NCBI GenBank assembly: GCA_030152585.1
Contig: JASLJC010000073.1
Location: forward strand, 1-19,613
Direction of reading: 5' to 3'
Length of the DNA: 19,613 bases
DNA from: Savagea sp.
GTDB taxonomy: Bacteria; Bacillota; Bacilli; Bacillales_A; Planococcaceae
Shown: piece after piece, positions 4,978 through 13,200 of the stretch
How the letters are laid out: each line of letters starts with the position of its first letter
How positions within the stretch are numbered: position 1 is the stretch's first letter
Translations under genes and position numbers: made by a program
The notes under the pieces: generated by a model
Told to the model about the DNA's origin: nothing
The model's input: only the letters and a program-made list of their open reading frames with translations
Database searches by the model: none

Positions 4978-5901
4978 TTGTTCGGAAGAAAAAAAGATGA
5001 TCAACGTGAGCAACAATTACAACAAGAAGTGCAACGTTTACAAGATGATTTACAACGAGAACGTCGGGCGGTAGATGAAAAAGTAGCCGCTACAAAACGT
5101 AATATGCAAGATGCCGTACGAGAGTACGAACAAGCATTACGCGATTACGATACGTTCCAAAAGACAGTTAACGAAGTCAAAAATCAACTGCAAGCTATCG
5201 AACGTTCAGCGTCAGATGCATATGAATCAAGCGAAGAAATTGATTCCATCGGTACTAAATTACGTGACAATGCATCAAACGTAGTAGAGCGAGCGAAAGA
5301 AGGTGTTGAGGAAGTTACCGCGATTTCAAATGTGATTCAACAACTCGGAGAACATATTCGTTCATCTGAAAAAAGTATGTCGAACTTAAGCGATCGATCA
5401 GAAGAAATTCAATCGATTGTCGGTGTAATTGAAGATATTGCAGCGCAGACAAACTTACTCGCATTGAACGCTTCGATTGAAGCCGCACGAGCAGGAGAGT
5501 CTGGAAAAGGATTTGCCGTCGTAGCGCAAGAAGTTCGAAAATTAGCAGAAAGTACGTCTGACAGTACAGCGAATATTCAAACATTGACGAGTTCATTACG
5601 TGAAGAAATTGAACACGCATTAGATACGACACGTGAAAGCTCAACAGTTGTCGATGAAGGAATTGAAGTAAGTAAAGGTACGGCAGCGAAAATTTCAGAA
5701 GTTGCAGATCTATTACAACATAACGAGCGTAACTTAGGTCAATCGTTATCTGTTATTCATACACAACAACGTACGATCGGTTCGATACAACAACAAGTCG
5801 AAGAAGCCGAAAAACATTTCAACAAAGGTCAATCTGAATTAGATCACTTAGAAACGACGCAACAACAGCTATTACGTCAATTTAAAGAAGTCACTCGTTA
5901 A
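4978..5901 (+). CDS. Soluble methyl-accepting chemotaxis-like signalling protein
   Basis: It has the cytoplasmic signalling domain of bacterial chemoreceptors. The hairpin tip with IAAQTNLLALNASIEAARAG and GFAVVAQEVRKLAE lies at about residues 150-190 and binds CheA/CheW in known homologues. The N-terminus (FGRKKDDQREQQLQQEV, then heptads to about residue 80) is a coiled coil. There is no signal peptide, membrane segment or recognisable sensor domain, so it resembles small soluble receptors such as B. subtilis YfmS. I chose the TTG at 4978 (307 residues) because AAGGAGG lies 7 bases upstream. An ATG at 4945 in the same frame would add 11 residues that are simply the translated ribosome site; it has a weaker AAGAGG site. 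A perfect terminator follows. Confidence 0.88.
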   Translation: MFGRKKDDQREQQLQQEVQRLQDDLQRERRAVDEKVAATKRNMQDAVREYEQALRDYDTFQKTVNEVKNQLQAIERSASDAYESSEEIDSIGTKLRDNASNVVERAKEGVEEVTAISNVIQQLGEHIRSSEKSMSNLSDRSEEIQSIVGVIEDIAAQTNLLALNASIEAARAGESGKGFAVVAQEVRKLAESTSDSTANIQTLTSSLREEIEHALDTTRESSTVVDEGIEVSKGTAAKISEVADLLQHNERNLGQSLSVIHTQQRTIGSIQQQVEEAEKHFNKGQSELDHLETTQQQLLRQFKEVTR

Positions 5902-5937
5902 TACATAACGCACGTACATAACGAGAAGTAGTGTAAC

Positions 5938-5978
5938 GAAAAAGACACTTGAATGATTTTCATTCAAGTGTCTTTTTC
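5938..5978. terminator. Strong bidirectional terminator
   Basis: A perfect 18-bp stem (5938-5955 with 5961-5978) has a 5-base loop. Runs of five A and five T at the stem base give a U-tract on either strand. It separates the convergent chemoreceptor gene (plus) and pseudouridine synthase gene (minus). Confidence 0.95.
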
Positions 5979-5983
5979 TAGTT

Positions 5984-6820
5984 TTATTCGTTTTCAGAAA
6001 AGCAAACGTCTAGTTGTCGTTGAGTAAACGGATGTTGTAATTGTAAACGTGTCGCTCGTAAATCAAATGTTCCAGTCGGATGCGGGTGATATAGTGGGTC
6101 ACCGACGATTGGGCGTCGAGCATGAGCTAAATGCACACGGATTTGATGTGTACGCCCAGTGTGTAATTCGAGTTCTACTTTTGACGTTTTCGTTGCGCGG
6201 TCGTATGACAAGACGCGGTAAGACGTTTTAGCTTGTTGTCCTCCGGATGAAACGACGACACGTTTCGTATTGTCGTGACGATCTTTACCAATTGCTCCGT
6301 TGAACGTTCCAGTCGGACGTGGCATTTTTCCAGAGATTGTCGCTTCGTAAAACCGACGAATCTGTTGTTTTTCCAGTTGTTGATCGAGAGCAGCTTTAGC
6401 GAAAGGATGTTTTGCAACGAGGACCCATCCGGCTGTCGCTTCGTCTAGTCGATGAACATGTTCAACATATGGTCCACCCGTATGTCCGGTAACGAAGTTC
6501 ATTAACGTATTCGTTTCTTTTGGATCGTTCGGATGTGTTTTCATCCCGCTCGGTTTCCAGACGATGAAGAAGTGTTCGTCTTCGTAGCCGATTCGTAATG
6601 GAGCAGTTTTCGGAATATAATCGCTTCGTTCTTCCCATCGAAATGTAACGTCTGTCCCTTGAGGAACGTGGTGTTCAAAAGGAATGACTTCATCAAGAAT
6701 CGAAGCAGCTCGCTGCATTCGAAGGGTATGGACTTTCTTTTTCCCTAAGCCTACCGTATCTCGTAAAAAGGAGTCGATCGTCATTTCTTTCGGGAATGTC
6801 AGTGTCGTATAGTTTGTCAT
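5984..6820 (-). CDS. RluA-family pseudouridine synthase
   Basis: Predicted to isomerise specific uridines in rRNA or tRNA to pseudouridine. It has 278 residues. Domains: an N-terminal S4-like segment (about 12-62), then the RluA catalytic domain. The catalytic Asp126 lies in HVHRLDEATAG, a variant of the usual HRLDxxTSG. The family motif LHTGRTHQIRVHLAH is at about 218-232, followed by PIVGDPLY. Substrate specificity cannot be read from the sequence; YhcT- and YjbO-type enzymes are the nearest in my memory. The ATG at 6820 overlaps the stop of the upstream thioredoxin-like gene (ATGA), which shows coupling. It is the last gene of a three-gene operon and ends at the terminator 5938-5978. Confidence 0.93.
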   Translation of the reverse strand: MTNYTTLTFPKEMTIDSFLRDTVGLGKKKVHTLRMQRAASILDEVIPFEHHVPQGTDVTFRWEERSDYIPKTAPLRIGYEDEHFFIVWKPSGMKTHPNDPKETNTLMNFVTGHTGGPYVEHVHRLDEATAGWVLVAKHPFAKAALDQQLEKQQIRRFYEATISGKMPRPTGTFNGAIGKDRHDNTKRVVVSSGGQQAKTSYRVLSYDRATKTSKVELELHTGRTHQIRVHLAHARRPIVGDPLYHPHPTGTFDLRATRLQLQHPFTQRQLDVCFSENE

Positions 6821-7212
6821 CGTGTAAAGAACTCCTCTATATTTTCAATCGGTTGATTACCTACGAATCGATCTTTTTCTGTTCCATTTTCAAAATAAAT
6901 AATCGTCGGCCAACCTGTAACACCGTACATCGAAGGAATATGTTGATTTTCTTGCACGTTAATTGTATCAATGCTCATATTTTTGTCTCGTAATACTTTT
7001 TCAAGATTTGGTTTTAACTCTATACAATATTGACAAGTCGGTGCGTAAAAGTAAACGTAAACGTTATCTTCATCTAATATTTTCTTTTGTACTGTTTCAA
7101 CAGCTGGTTCTTGTAAAACTGTAGACGCTTTTTCTTTGGATTGCATACTAAAATAAAAAATGCCACCGATCGCAATGAGTACGATCAGTCCTATCCATAA
7201 TCCTTTTTTCAT
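6817..7212 (-). CDS. Membrane-anchored thioredoxin-like protein
   Basis: The protein has 131 residues. Residues 4-22 form one hydrophobic helix after MKK, a signal anchor that places the rest outside the membrane. The thioredoxin fold follows. The active site is C60-Q-Y-C63 in YFYAPTCQYC, not the CGPC of cytoplasmic thioredoxins, and the conserved cis-proline is Pro102 in GVTGWPTI. CQYC suggests an extracytoplasmic thiol-disulfide role, but the partner is unknown. It lies between a CNNM-type membrane protein and a pseudouridine synthase, with ATGA overlaps at both ends, so all three are made from one message. Confidence 0.9.
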   Translation of the reverse strand: MKKGLWIGLIVLIAIGGIFYFSMQSKEKASTVLQEPAVETVQKKILDEDNVYVYFYAPTCQYCIELKPNLEKVLRDKNMSIDTINVQENQHIPSMYGVTGWPTIIYFENGTEKDRFVGNQPIENIEEFFTR

Positions 7213-8549
7213 AAATGTTCATCCTCTCGATTTGTCGAAGTTGTCGTTTTTTTCACTTCAATATATAAAATATGGTGTCCTTCTGCTTCTAACGTTGAGA
7301 ACGTGTAACCATCGACGACGACGTGTCCTCTTTCTTCTTCCTCTAAATGTTGTGACATAAACCAGCCACCAATCGTATCGATATCTTCTTCATCAATTGT
7401 AATCCCTAATGTTTCATTGACACTTTCTAACAATACTTTGGCATCAAAAATGAAATGATGATCAGATATTTTTTGGATTTCAGGGATTTCGTCTGCATCA
7501 AACTCATCTTGAATCTCACCGACGATTTCTTCTAAAATATCTTCGATTGTGACGAGACCACTCGTACCACCGTATTCATCGACGAGTATAGCCATATGAA
7601 TTCTTTCTTTTTGAATTTTGAGCAGTAAATCGCTAATTGGCATCGAATCAATTGCATGGATAATCGGTTGAACGTAGCGAACGACACGATGTTTAGCAGC
7701 CCGCTCGTCTTTAATGTAAGCAGTGAGTAAATGTTTCATATTCACGAGACCGATGACATGATCTTTGTCGCCGTCGACGATCGGGTAACGTGTAAATTGT
7801 TCAATCCCAATGACTTCAAACACTTCTTCTAACGTCATCGTTTTGTCAATCGTCATCATTTCAGTACGAGGTACCATAATCTCTTTTGCGACACGTTCGT
7901 CAAATTCAAAAATACGGTTTACATATTTGTATTCCGCTAAATTAATTTCTCCACTTTTAAAACTGTTCGATAGTAACTTTCGGAGTTCTTCTTCTGTGTG
8001 ACTCGTTTCGAGTTTCGTCGTAGCCGGTACGCCGAATAACTTACTCATCAAAGAAGCGAAGAAATAGATGCCTGCTAATAACGGTTTAAATAAAATGAAC
8101 ATCACACGCAAAAAGGGTGCCAGTTTTTTGGCTATCGTTTCGGCATATTGAACGGCGATAAGACGTGGTACAATTTCACCGAGTAACAAATAAAAGAAAC
8201 TAATCGTTATCCACGTACAAATAAGTGAAACTGTAACAAACGTTGTCTGTTGCCAATCGAATGATTGAAACAAAAATGACCAAAGCGGACGGAAAAGCAC
8301 TTCACTTAATAAACCGATTGCAAGTGCTGCAATTGTAATGAGAAATTGAGATAAAGCTAAATATTGATCGATCGACTCGGTTATTTTTTCAAGTCGCATC
8401 GCTTCGACATCTCCGTTTTCGCTCTGTTCACGAATCGCACTTCGGGATACTCGAACGATTGCAAATTCGGCAAGAACGAAAAGTATAGTTAATAAAAAGA
8501 AGACAGCTAAAGCTGTCCAACGTATCGGAATGGTCAAATTAAGCCTCAC
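7209..8549 (-). CDS. CNNM/CBS/CorC-domain membrane protein (hemolysin-like family)
   Basis: The protein has 446 residues. Residues 1 to about 185 form a DUF21/CNNM membrane domain with four hydrophobic segments (about 10-32, 60-82, 100-125, 140-165). A tandem CBS pair runs from VPRTEM (about 222) to near 345, including the conserved EYGGTSGLVTIEDILEEIVGEI region. A CorC/HlyC C-terminal domain follows to about 435. Relatives such as B. subtilis YhdP (MpfA) take part in Mg2+ export, so a role in divalent cation homeostasis is likely; the 'hemolysin' name is historical. The annotated start is GTG 8549, but the AAGGAGG site is 23 bases away across a hairpin, and an in-frame TTG at 8537 is an alternative. 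It is the first gene of a three-gene operon with a well-placed SigA-like promoter. Confidence 0.92.
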   Translation of the reverse strand: MRLNLTIPIRWTALAVFFLLTILFVLAEFAIVRVSRSAIREQSENGDVEAMRLEKITESIDQYLALSQFLITIAALAIGLLSEVLFRPLWSFLFQSFDWQQTTFVTVSLICTWITISFFYLLLGEIVPRLIAVQYAETIAKKLAPFLRVMFILFKPLLAGIYFFASLMSKLFGVPATTKLETSHTEEELRKLLSNSFKSGEINLAEYKYVNRIFEFDERVAKEIMVPRTEMMTIDKTMTLEEVFEVIGIEQFTRYPIVDGDKDHVIGLVNMKHLLTAYIKDERAAKHRVVRYVQPIIHAIDSMPISDLLLKIQKERIHMAILVDEYGGTSGLVTIEDILEEIVGEIQDEFDADEIPEIQKISDHHFIFDAKVLLESVNETLGITIDEEDIDTIGGWFMSQHLEEEERGHVVVDGYTFSTLEAEGHHILYIEVKKTTTSTNREDEHL

Positions 8550-8579
8550 ACTTTATTGAAGTGTGAAGCACACCTCCTT
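8544..8579 (-). promoter_or_regulatory. Shine-Dalgarno followed by a hairpin over the start codon
   Basis: Minus strand: AAGGAGG at 8579-8573, then a 10-bp hairpin (8568-8559 paired with 8553-8544, loop CAATA). The hairpin contains the GTG start (8549-8547). Linear spacing from the ribosome site to this GTG is 23 bases, too long for direct use. If the hairpin forms, the effective distance to the next in-frame start, TTG at 8537, falls to about 10 bases. Confidence 0.55.
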
Positions 8580-8602
8580 ATTTGATGGTTTGCTTTGTCT
8601 CT

Positions 8603-8631
8603 ATAATAATTTATACGCGACTAAAAGACAA
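8603..8631 (-). promoter_or_regulatory. SigA-type promoter of the CNNM-thioredoxin-RluA operon
   Basis: On the minus strand, TTGTCT (8631-8626) and TATTAT (8608-8603) are separated by exactly 17 bases. Transcription would start near 8596, leaving a leader of about 47 bases that contains the SD-hairpin element. It lies back to back with the promoter of the MFS operon. Confidence 0.65.
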
Positions 8632-8655
8632 ACGAAACCTTTAGTTCGCCAAGCG

Positions 8656-8684
8656 TTGCACTTTATGTTAAAAAAACGTATTAT
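8656..8684 (+). promoter_or_regulatory. SigA-type promoter of the MFS-yheB-yheA operon
   Basis: TTGCAC (8656-8661) and TATTAT (8679-8684) are separated by exactly 17 bases. The start would be near 8691, giving a leader of about 27 bases. It is divergent from the promoter at 8603-8631, with 24 bases between the two -35 boxes. Confidence 0.6.
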
Positions 8685-8717
8685 CGAGAAGAAGAAAAAA
8701 GAAGGGGACGTTTCATT

Positions 8718-9986
8718 TTGCAACTAACGAAATGGTGGGGTCGATCGGTTACACAGTTTCGATCTTACAATGATAATGTTAAACGATTTATTTTCGCGAA
8801 TATTTTCATTCAAATCGGAATGGGGATGTTTGCGGTAATGTACAATTTATACATACGAGAACTTGGAATGCCTGATACTGTCAGTGGTAAAGTCATCTCA
8901 GTCACAGCGATTGCAACAGCATTAATGCTCGTCCCGGCTGGTTTTTTAAGTGATAAAATCGGTCGAAAAAAAGTGCTCATTGCAGGTGCCTTTTTCGCTG
9001 TTTTTACGTTGTATTATCGTAGTATTGTCGTCGTAGAAGAGCCAATCGTGTATACGGCATTTTTGACAGGATTGTTTATGGCTTTTTTCCAAGTGTCGGG
9101 TGTTCCTTTTTTAGCGGAAAATTCGAAATCATCGGAACGTGTTCATTTATTTAGTTTACATTTTGCCTTAATGACATTATCTGCAGTTGTCGGAAGTTTA
9201 GCAGGGGGGATTATTGCAGATGCTGTACAATGGGCATTTGAAGTCCCGTCATATGTTGCTATACGTATCGCTTTGTTAACAGGAGCAATTACTTTTACGA
9301 TTGGTTTAGGACCACTATTTCGTTTAACCGATCGTCCGAGTGGAACAGACGAAGTACCACGTGAAGAAAGGTCTGTCGTTACTCGTGTTCAGCAGACGGC
9401 ATTTAAACCGAATATGATAGCGATTATCCATTTTTCATTTGCAGGTTTATTAATTGGACTCGGATCTGGTCTTGTCGTTCCGTATTTGAATTTATATTTT
9501 GCGAACCGATTTGATGCATCGAACAGTTATATCGGATTTATTTTAGCACTTGGCTCTGCGATGACAGCCGTTGCTATGTTAATTGGGCCACGTCTCGTCC
9601 GACGTATCGGTAAAGTGAACGCGATCGTTGCGTTTCAATTATTATCGATTCCATTTTTACTCATTACTGCATTTACGCAATCGTTATGGATTGCATCGGT
9701 CGGATTTTTACTTCGTCAAGCGCTTATGAATGCGGCCAATCCGATTCAAAGTGCAGTTGCGATGGAAATTGTCGCAGATAAATATAAAGGTTTGGCCAAT
9801 TCTATGAATCAAATGGTATTCCAAGTAGGCTGGGCATCGATGGCACCTATCGCGACAGGTCTTGTCATTGCACATGGTTCTTATTGGGGATATGTTTACA
9901 CGTTCGGTATAACGTCTTGTTTATATTTAGCCGCAGCGGCGTATTACTACATTGCTTTCGGGAAGAAAAAATTGTCGCGAACGTAA
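8718..9986 (+). CDS. Major facilitator superfamily transporter
   Basis: A 422-residue integral membrane protein with about 12 hydrophobic segments in two halves, separated by a charged loop near residues 205-225 (TDRPSGTDEVPREERS). The MFS signature loop between helices 2 and 3 is seen as GFLSDKIGRKK (res 75-85). The family moves small solutes with or against a proton gradient; the substrate cannot be told. The start is TTG 8718, with GAAGGGG about 10 bases upstream. It is the first gene of a likely operon: its stop codon is part of the ribosome site of yheB. Confidence 0.9.
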   Translation: MQLTKWWGRSVTQFRSYNDNVKRFIFANIFIQIGMGMFAVMYNLYIRELGMPDTVSGKVISVTAIATALMLVPAGFLSDKIGRKKVLIAGAFFAVFTLYYRSIVVVEEPIVYTAFLTGLFMAFFQVSGVPFLAENSKSSERVHLFSLHFALMTLSAVVGSLAGGIIADAVQWAFEVPSYVAIRIALLTGAITFTIGLGPLFRLTDRPSGTDEVPREERSVVTRVQQTAFKPNMIAIIHFSFAGLLIGLGSGLVVPYLNLYFANRFDASNSYIGFILALGSAMTAVAMLIGPRLVRRIGKVNAIVAFQLLSIPFLLITAFTQSLWIASVGFLLRQALMNAANPIQSAVAMEIVADKYKGLANSMNQMVFQVGWASMAPIATGLVIAHGSYWGYVYTFGITSCLYLAAAAYYYIAFGKKKLSRT

Positions 9987-9997
9987 GGAGTAGAGAG

Positions 9998-11140
9998 ATG
10001 AATAGTTTAATGACGATTTTATTTATGGCAGCAGTCGGTGCGATTATTGGTAGTTTGACGAACCGTCTCGCGATTACGATGTTGTTTCGTCCACATCATG
10101 CAAAATATATCGGAAAGTGGAAAATTCCTTTTACCCCTGGATTGATCCCAAAACGACGTGATGAATTAGCAGAACAACTCGGTCGAACGGTCGCTCATTA
10201 TTTATTAACACCCGAATTGTTAGAAGAAAAAATATTAACGACTTCGAATAAAGAAAAGTTAGCACAATGGTTAACGACTCAAGGAAGAGCATACGTTTTT
10301 GATCACGATCGAACGTTGAAGGAATGGTTAGAAAAAGCAGAAGCTACCCATTATGTGAGTGATGTAGAACAAAAAATCGAACAGTGGATTGCAACGCAAG
10401 TTGATACTGTACAAACGCGTATAACGTCTGATACAGTACAAGGAGTCATTCCGGCGCGTTACTTAGAAGAAGTAGATGTTCGGATTCCGAAATGGACAGA
10501 AGCGTTATTACAACGCGGTGAACAATTTGTACAGTCGGAAGAAGGAAAAGAAACGTTTCAACAAATGTTGAACGACTTTTTATCATCGAAAGGAACGCTC
10601 GGACAAATGGCACAAATGTTTTTCGGTGATTCAGAAACACTCGTGAAAAAAGCTCAAAAAGAAGCATTAACCTTTTTACGTGCACAATCGACGCATGATT
10701 TGCTGTCGAACTTTTTACAAAACGAGTGGATTCGTTTACAATCAAAACCGATGAATGACTGGCTCGGACAATTTCCGTGGGAAGATGTCACGACTTCGCT
10801 TCAACGGTATGCGACGACGACGTTACAATTAGAAAAACGTCTCGATCAACCGTTAAAAGTATACTGGCCAACTGGTGGCGATTGGTTTGAACAAACGATT
10901 GTCCCGCAATTAGTCGACTATGCATTTGAAGAAGCGACATCACAATTTAGTCGAGTATTAGCATCGTTCGATATTGAAGGTACAGTAAAAGAACAAGTGA
11001 ATTCATTTTCGTTAGATATGTTAGAGCGTCTCGTCATTGACATTGCAAATAAAGAGTTAAAAATGATTACATGGTTCGGAGGATTACTCGGTGGTACAAT
11101 TGGAGTGATTCAAGGACTGATCGTCATTTTGACATCATAG
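9998..11140 (+). CDS. yheB: DUF445 membrane protein YheB
   Basis: The protein has 380 residues, close to B. subtilis YheB. An N-terminal membrane helix with the family motif GAIIGSLTNRLAITMLFRP (about 12-30) is followed by FTPGLIPKRRDELAEQLG (about 44-61). A long, mostly helical soluble middle comes next, and a C-terminal membrane helix (about 358-379) ends the protein. The function is not established. The ATG at 9998 is chosen because AAGGAG lies 7 bases upstream and gives the family N-terminus; the frame opens earlier, inside the MFS gene, without support. yheA follows 13 bases later. Confidence 0.93.
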   Translation: MNSLMTILFMAAVGAIIGSLTNRLAITMLFRPHHAKYIGKWKIPFTPGLIPKRRDELAEQLGRTVAHYLLTPELLEEKILTTSNKEKLAQWLTTQGRAYVFDHDRTLKEWLEKAEATHYVSDVEQKIEQWIATQVDTVQTRITSDTVQGVIPARYLEEVDVRIPKWTEALLQRGEQFVQSEEGKETFQQMLNDFLSSKGTLGQMAQMFFGDSETLVKKAQKEALTFLRAQSTHDLLSNFLQNEWIRLQSKPMNDWLGQFPWEDVTTSLQRYATTTLQLEKRLDQPLKVYWPTGGDWFEQTIVPQLVDYAFEEATSQFSRVLASFDIEGTVKEQVNSFSLDMLERLVIDIANKELKMITWFGGLLGGTIGVIQGLIVILTS

Positions 11141-11153
11141 GGAGGAAAAATAA

Positions 11154-11501
11154 ATGGTGAACATTTATGATGATATTCACGCATTAGTGGATACGTTTAA
11201 ACAGACAGAACAATTAAAAGCATTCGAAAGCGCAGCACTTGCAGTAAAAGAAGATGAAACAGCGATGGGGATTTATTTAGAACTTCGTGGTATTATGACA
11301 CTTTTACATGATAAACAAATGCAAGGGCAAGAAGTAGAAGAAGCAGAGTACCAACGTTATGAAGTCGCAACACAAGCTGCACAAGGTAACGAACTTGTAA
11401 ACGGTATGCTCCAAGCAGAACAAGGTGTCGGCATGATGATGGAAGAAGTAACGAAAGAACTGTTAAAGCCTGTTCAAGGTATTTACGAACAACTCGGTTA
11501 A
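11154..11501 (+). CDS. yheA: YlbF/YmcA-family protein YheA
   Basis: A 115-residue all-helical protein of the UPF0342 (YlbF/YmcA-like) family, close in length to B. subtilis YheA. It starts at ATG 11154 with GGGAGG about 8 bases upstream. Relatives YlbF, YmcA and YaaT act together in RNA processing, competence, biofilm formation and sporulation in B. subtilis, but YheA itself has no firm role. It is the last gene of the MFS-yheB-yheA unit and a strong terminator follows. Confidence 0.93.
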   Translation: MVNIYDDIHALVDTFKQTEQLKAFESAALAVKEDETAMGIYLELRGIMTLLHDKQMQGQEVEEAEYQRYEVATQAAQGNELVNGMLQAEQGVGMMMEEVTKELLKPVQGIYEQLG

Positions 11502-11515
11502 GAAAAATAGAAGAG

Positions 11516-11560
11516 CCACTAATCTTTTACGTTATGAATGTAAAAGATTGGTGGTTTTTT
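11516..11560 (+). terminator. Rho-independent terminator after yheA
   Basis: A 15-bp stem (11516-11530 with 11540-11554, one G-T pair) and a 9-base loop are followed by six T residues. Confidence 0.95.
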
Positions 11561-11643
11561 CTTTGGAGAAAGGGTCGAAAGCTACTCGTCCTTTAGATGT
11601 TGATACGATACAATATGGACAAAAGAATTTGAAGGAGTTTAAT

Positions 11644-13143
11644 ATGAAATTTATTTATTTTAATACGTCACTGCCGCAAGATTACATTCGAATGTATACG
11701 CATCTTGCGAATTTATTTTTTGAACAAACGAAAGTGAAGCGGGAAGAAATAGGAGATTACAATGTCATGTTAGACGTCACCCGTGAAGGAAATCGTTACG
11801 TCGGGAAAGGTTCGTTACAAACAGAAGAAGCAACATATGAAACGACGTATGAGGAAGATGTAGAAGCACAATGGTTGTCAGAAAAACATCAAATGAAGCG
11901 CATATACTCTCGTTTGTTTTTACAACTATTAGAAGAAGAAACCGGCATTCGTCAACAATGGGGCATTTTAACGGGGATTCGTCCGATGAAACTGTACCAT
12001 CGCCATTATCAAAAATTAAAAAATCATGAAGCAGTCAAACGAGAAATGGCGAAACGTTATCGTATTCATATCGATAAATTGAATATCATGGAACAAATTC
12101 ACCGAGTGCAACTCGAAGCGATACCAGACTTGTACGATATTAAAAATGAAGTGAGTATATATATCGGTATTCCGTTTTGCCCGACGAAATGTGCGTACTG
12201 TACATTTCCAGCTTATGCGATTCAAAGTCATCGAAAACATGGACGTGTCAATCAATTTTTAGATGCCTTACACGAAGAAATGCGTCTCATTGGAGAAGAG
12301 TTGCGCCGACGAGACGTGCGGATTACGACGATTTATTTCGGAGGTGGAACGCCGACATCGATCGAAGCAGAGGAAATGGACGAACTGTATGCACTGATGT
12401 ATGACGTTTTTCCTCATATGGACAAAGTGCGTGAAATTACAGTAGAAGCAGGACGTCCTGATACGATTACGAAAGAGAAACTCGAAGTACTGAAAAAATG
12501 GGGAATCGATCGTATTAGTGTAAACCCACAATCGTACACGAACGAGACATTGAAGGCGATTGGACGTCACCATACAGTAGAGGAAACGATTGAGAAATTT
12601 TGGCTCGCCCGTCAATCAGGTATGAACAATATTAATATGGACCTCATTATCGGCTTACCGAATGAAGGTGTCGAACAATTTCGTCACTCATTAAAGGAAA
12701 CAGCGAAAATGCAACCAGAATCTGTGACCATTCATACACTTTCTTTTAAACGTGCATCAGAAATGACTCAAAATAAAGAACGGTACAAAGTAGCACCACG
12801 CCATGTTGCAGAACAAATGATGCAAGAAGGAATAGAATGGACAATTCAAAATGATTACGTGCCGTATTATTTATATCGTCAAAAAAATATAGTCGGTAAT
12901 TTAGAAAATATAGGGTATAGTAAATGTAAGGAAGAAAGTTTATACAATATTTTAATTATGGAAGAAGCACAGACGATTATAGGTATCGGCAGCGGGGCAT
13001 CGAGTAAATTCGTTTACCCTGATGGCAAAATTACACAATATTTAAATCCAAAAGAGCCAGTAGCCTATACGGTCGGTGTACAAAAAGTAGGTCAAGAGAA
13101 GGCACAATTGTTCAAAAAATTGATGGATGAGATTAAACAATAG
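11644..13143 (+). CDS. hemZ: HemZ, oxygen-independent coproporphyrinogen III oxidase-like radical SAM protein
   Basis: The protein has 499 residues, near the 501 of B. subtilis HemZ. The radical-SAM cluster motif is C179-PTK-C183-AY-C186, and the SAM-binding GGGTP is at 233-237. An N-terminal domain of about 165 residues before the radical SAM barrel separates HemZ from HemN and HemW. The family is linked to anaerobic haem synthesis (coproporphyrinogen III to protoporphyrinogen IX). The ATG at 11644 has GAAGGAG 6 bases upstream; the open frame reaches back into the preceding terminator and that part is not coding. It stands alone between a terminator and the flagellar operon, whose promoter overlaps its last codons. 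Confidence 0.93.
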   Translation: MKFIYFNTSLPQDYIRMYTHLANLFFEQTKVKREEIGDYNVMLDVTREGNRYVGKGSLQTEEATYETTYEEDVEAQWLSEKHQMKRIYSRLFLQLLEEETGIRQQWGILTGIRPMKLYHRHYQKLKNHEAVKREMAKRYRIHIDKLNIMEQIHRVQLEAIPDLYDIKNEVSIYIGIPFCPTKCAYCTFPAYAIQSHRKHGRVNQFLDALHEEMRLIGEELRRRDVRITTIYFGGGTPTSIEAEEMDELYALMYDVFPHMDKVREITVEAGRPDTITKEKLEVLKKWGIDRISVNPQSYTNETLKAIGRHHTVEETIEKFWLARQSGMNNINMDLIIGLPNEGVEQFRHSLKETAKMQPESVTIHTLSFKRASEMTQNKERYKVAPRHVAEQMMQEGIEWTIQNDYVPYYLYRQKNIVGNLENIGYSKCKEESLYNILIMEEAQTIIGIGSGASSKFVYPDGKITQYLNPKEPVAYTVGVQKVGQEKAQLFKKLMDEIKQ

Positions 13144-13160
13144 GAAAAAATATCCGATGT
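13134..13160 (+). promoter_or_regulatory. SigD (sigma-28)-type promoter of the flaG-fliD-fliS-fliT operon
   Basis: TAAA (13134-13137) and TCCGATGT (13153-13160) are separated by exactly 15 bases. This compares with the SigD consensus TAAA-N15-GCCGATAT (6 of 8 at the -10). The -35 box lies in the last codons of hemZ. Transcription would start near 13167, about 34 bases before flaG. In B. subtilis the same operon is known to depend on SigD. Confidence 0.75.
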
Positions 13161-13200
13161 TTAATATAAGTAAAACTATTCATTTAAAGGAGGCGTTAAA

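Noticed and set aside
5315..5644. Minus-strand open frame inside the chemoreceptor gene
   Set aside because: It is an antisense shadow of a well-conserved coding region without its own ribosome site.
11604..11614. TACAAT -10-like box before hemZ
   Set aside because: No acceptable -35 box lies 16-18 bases upstream, so I did not call a promoter although hemZ must have one after the terminator.
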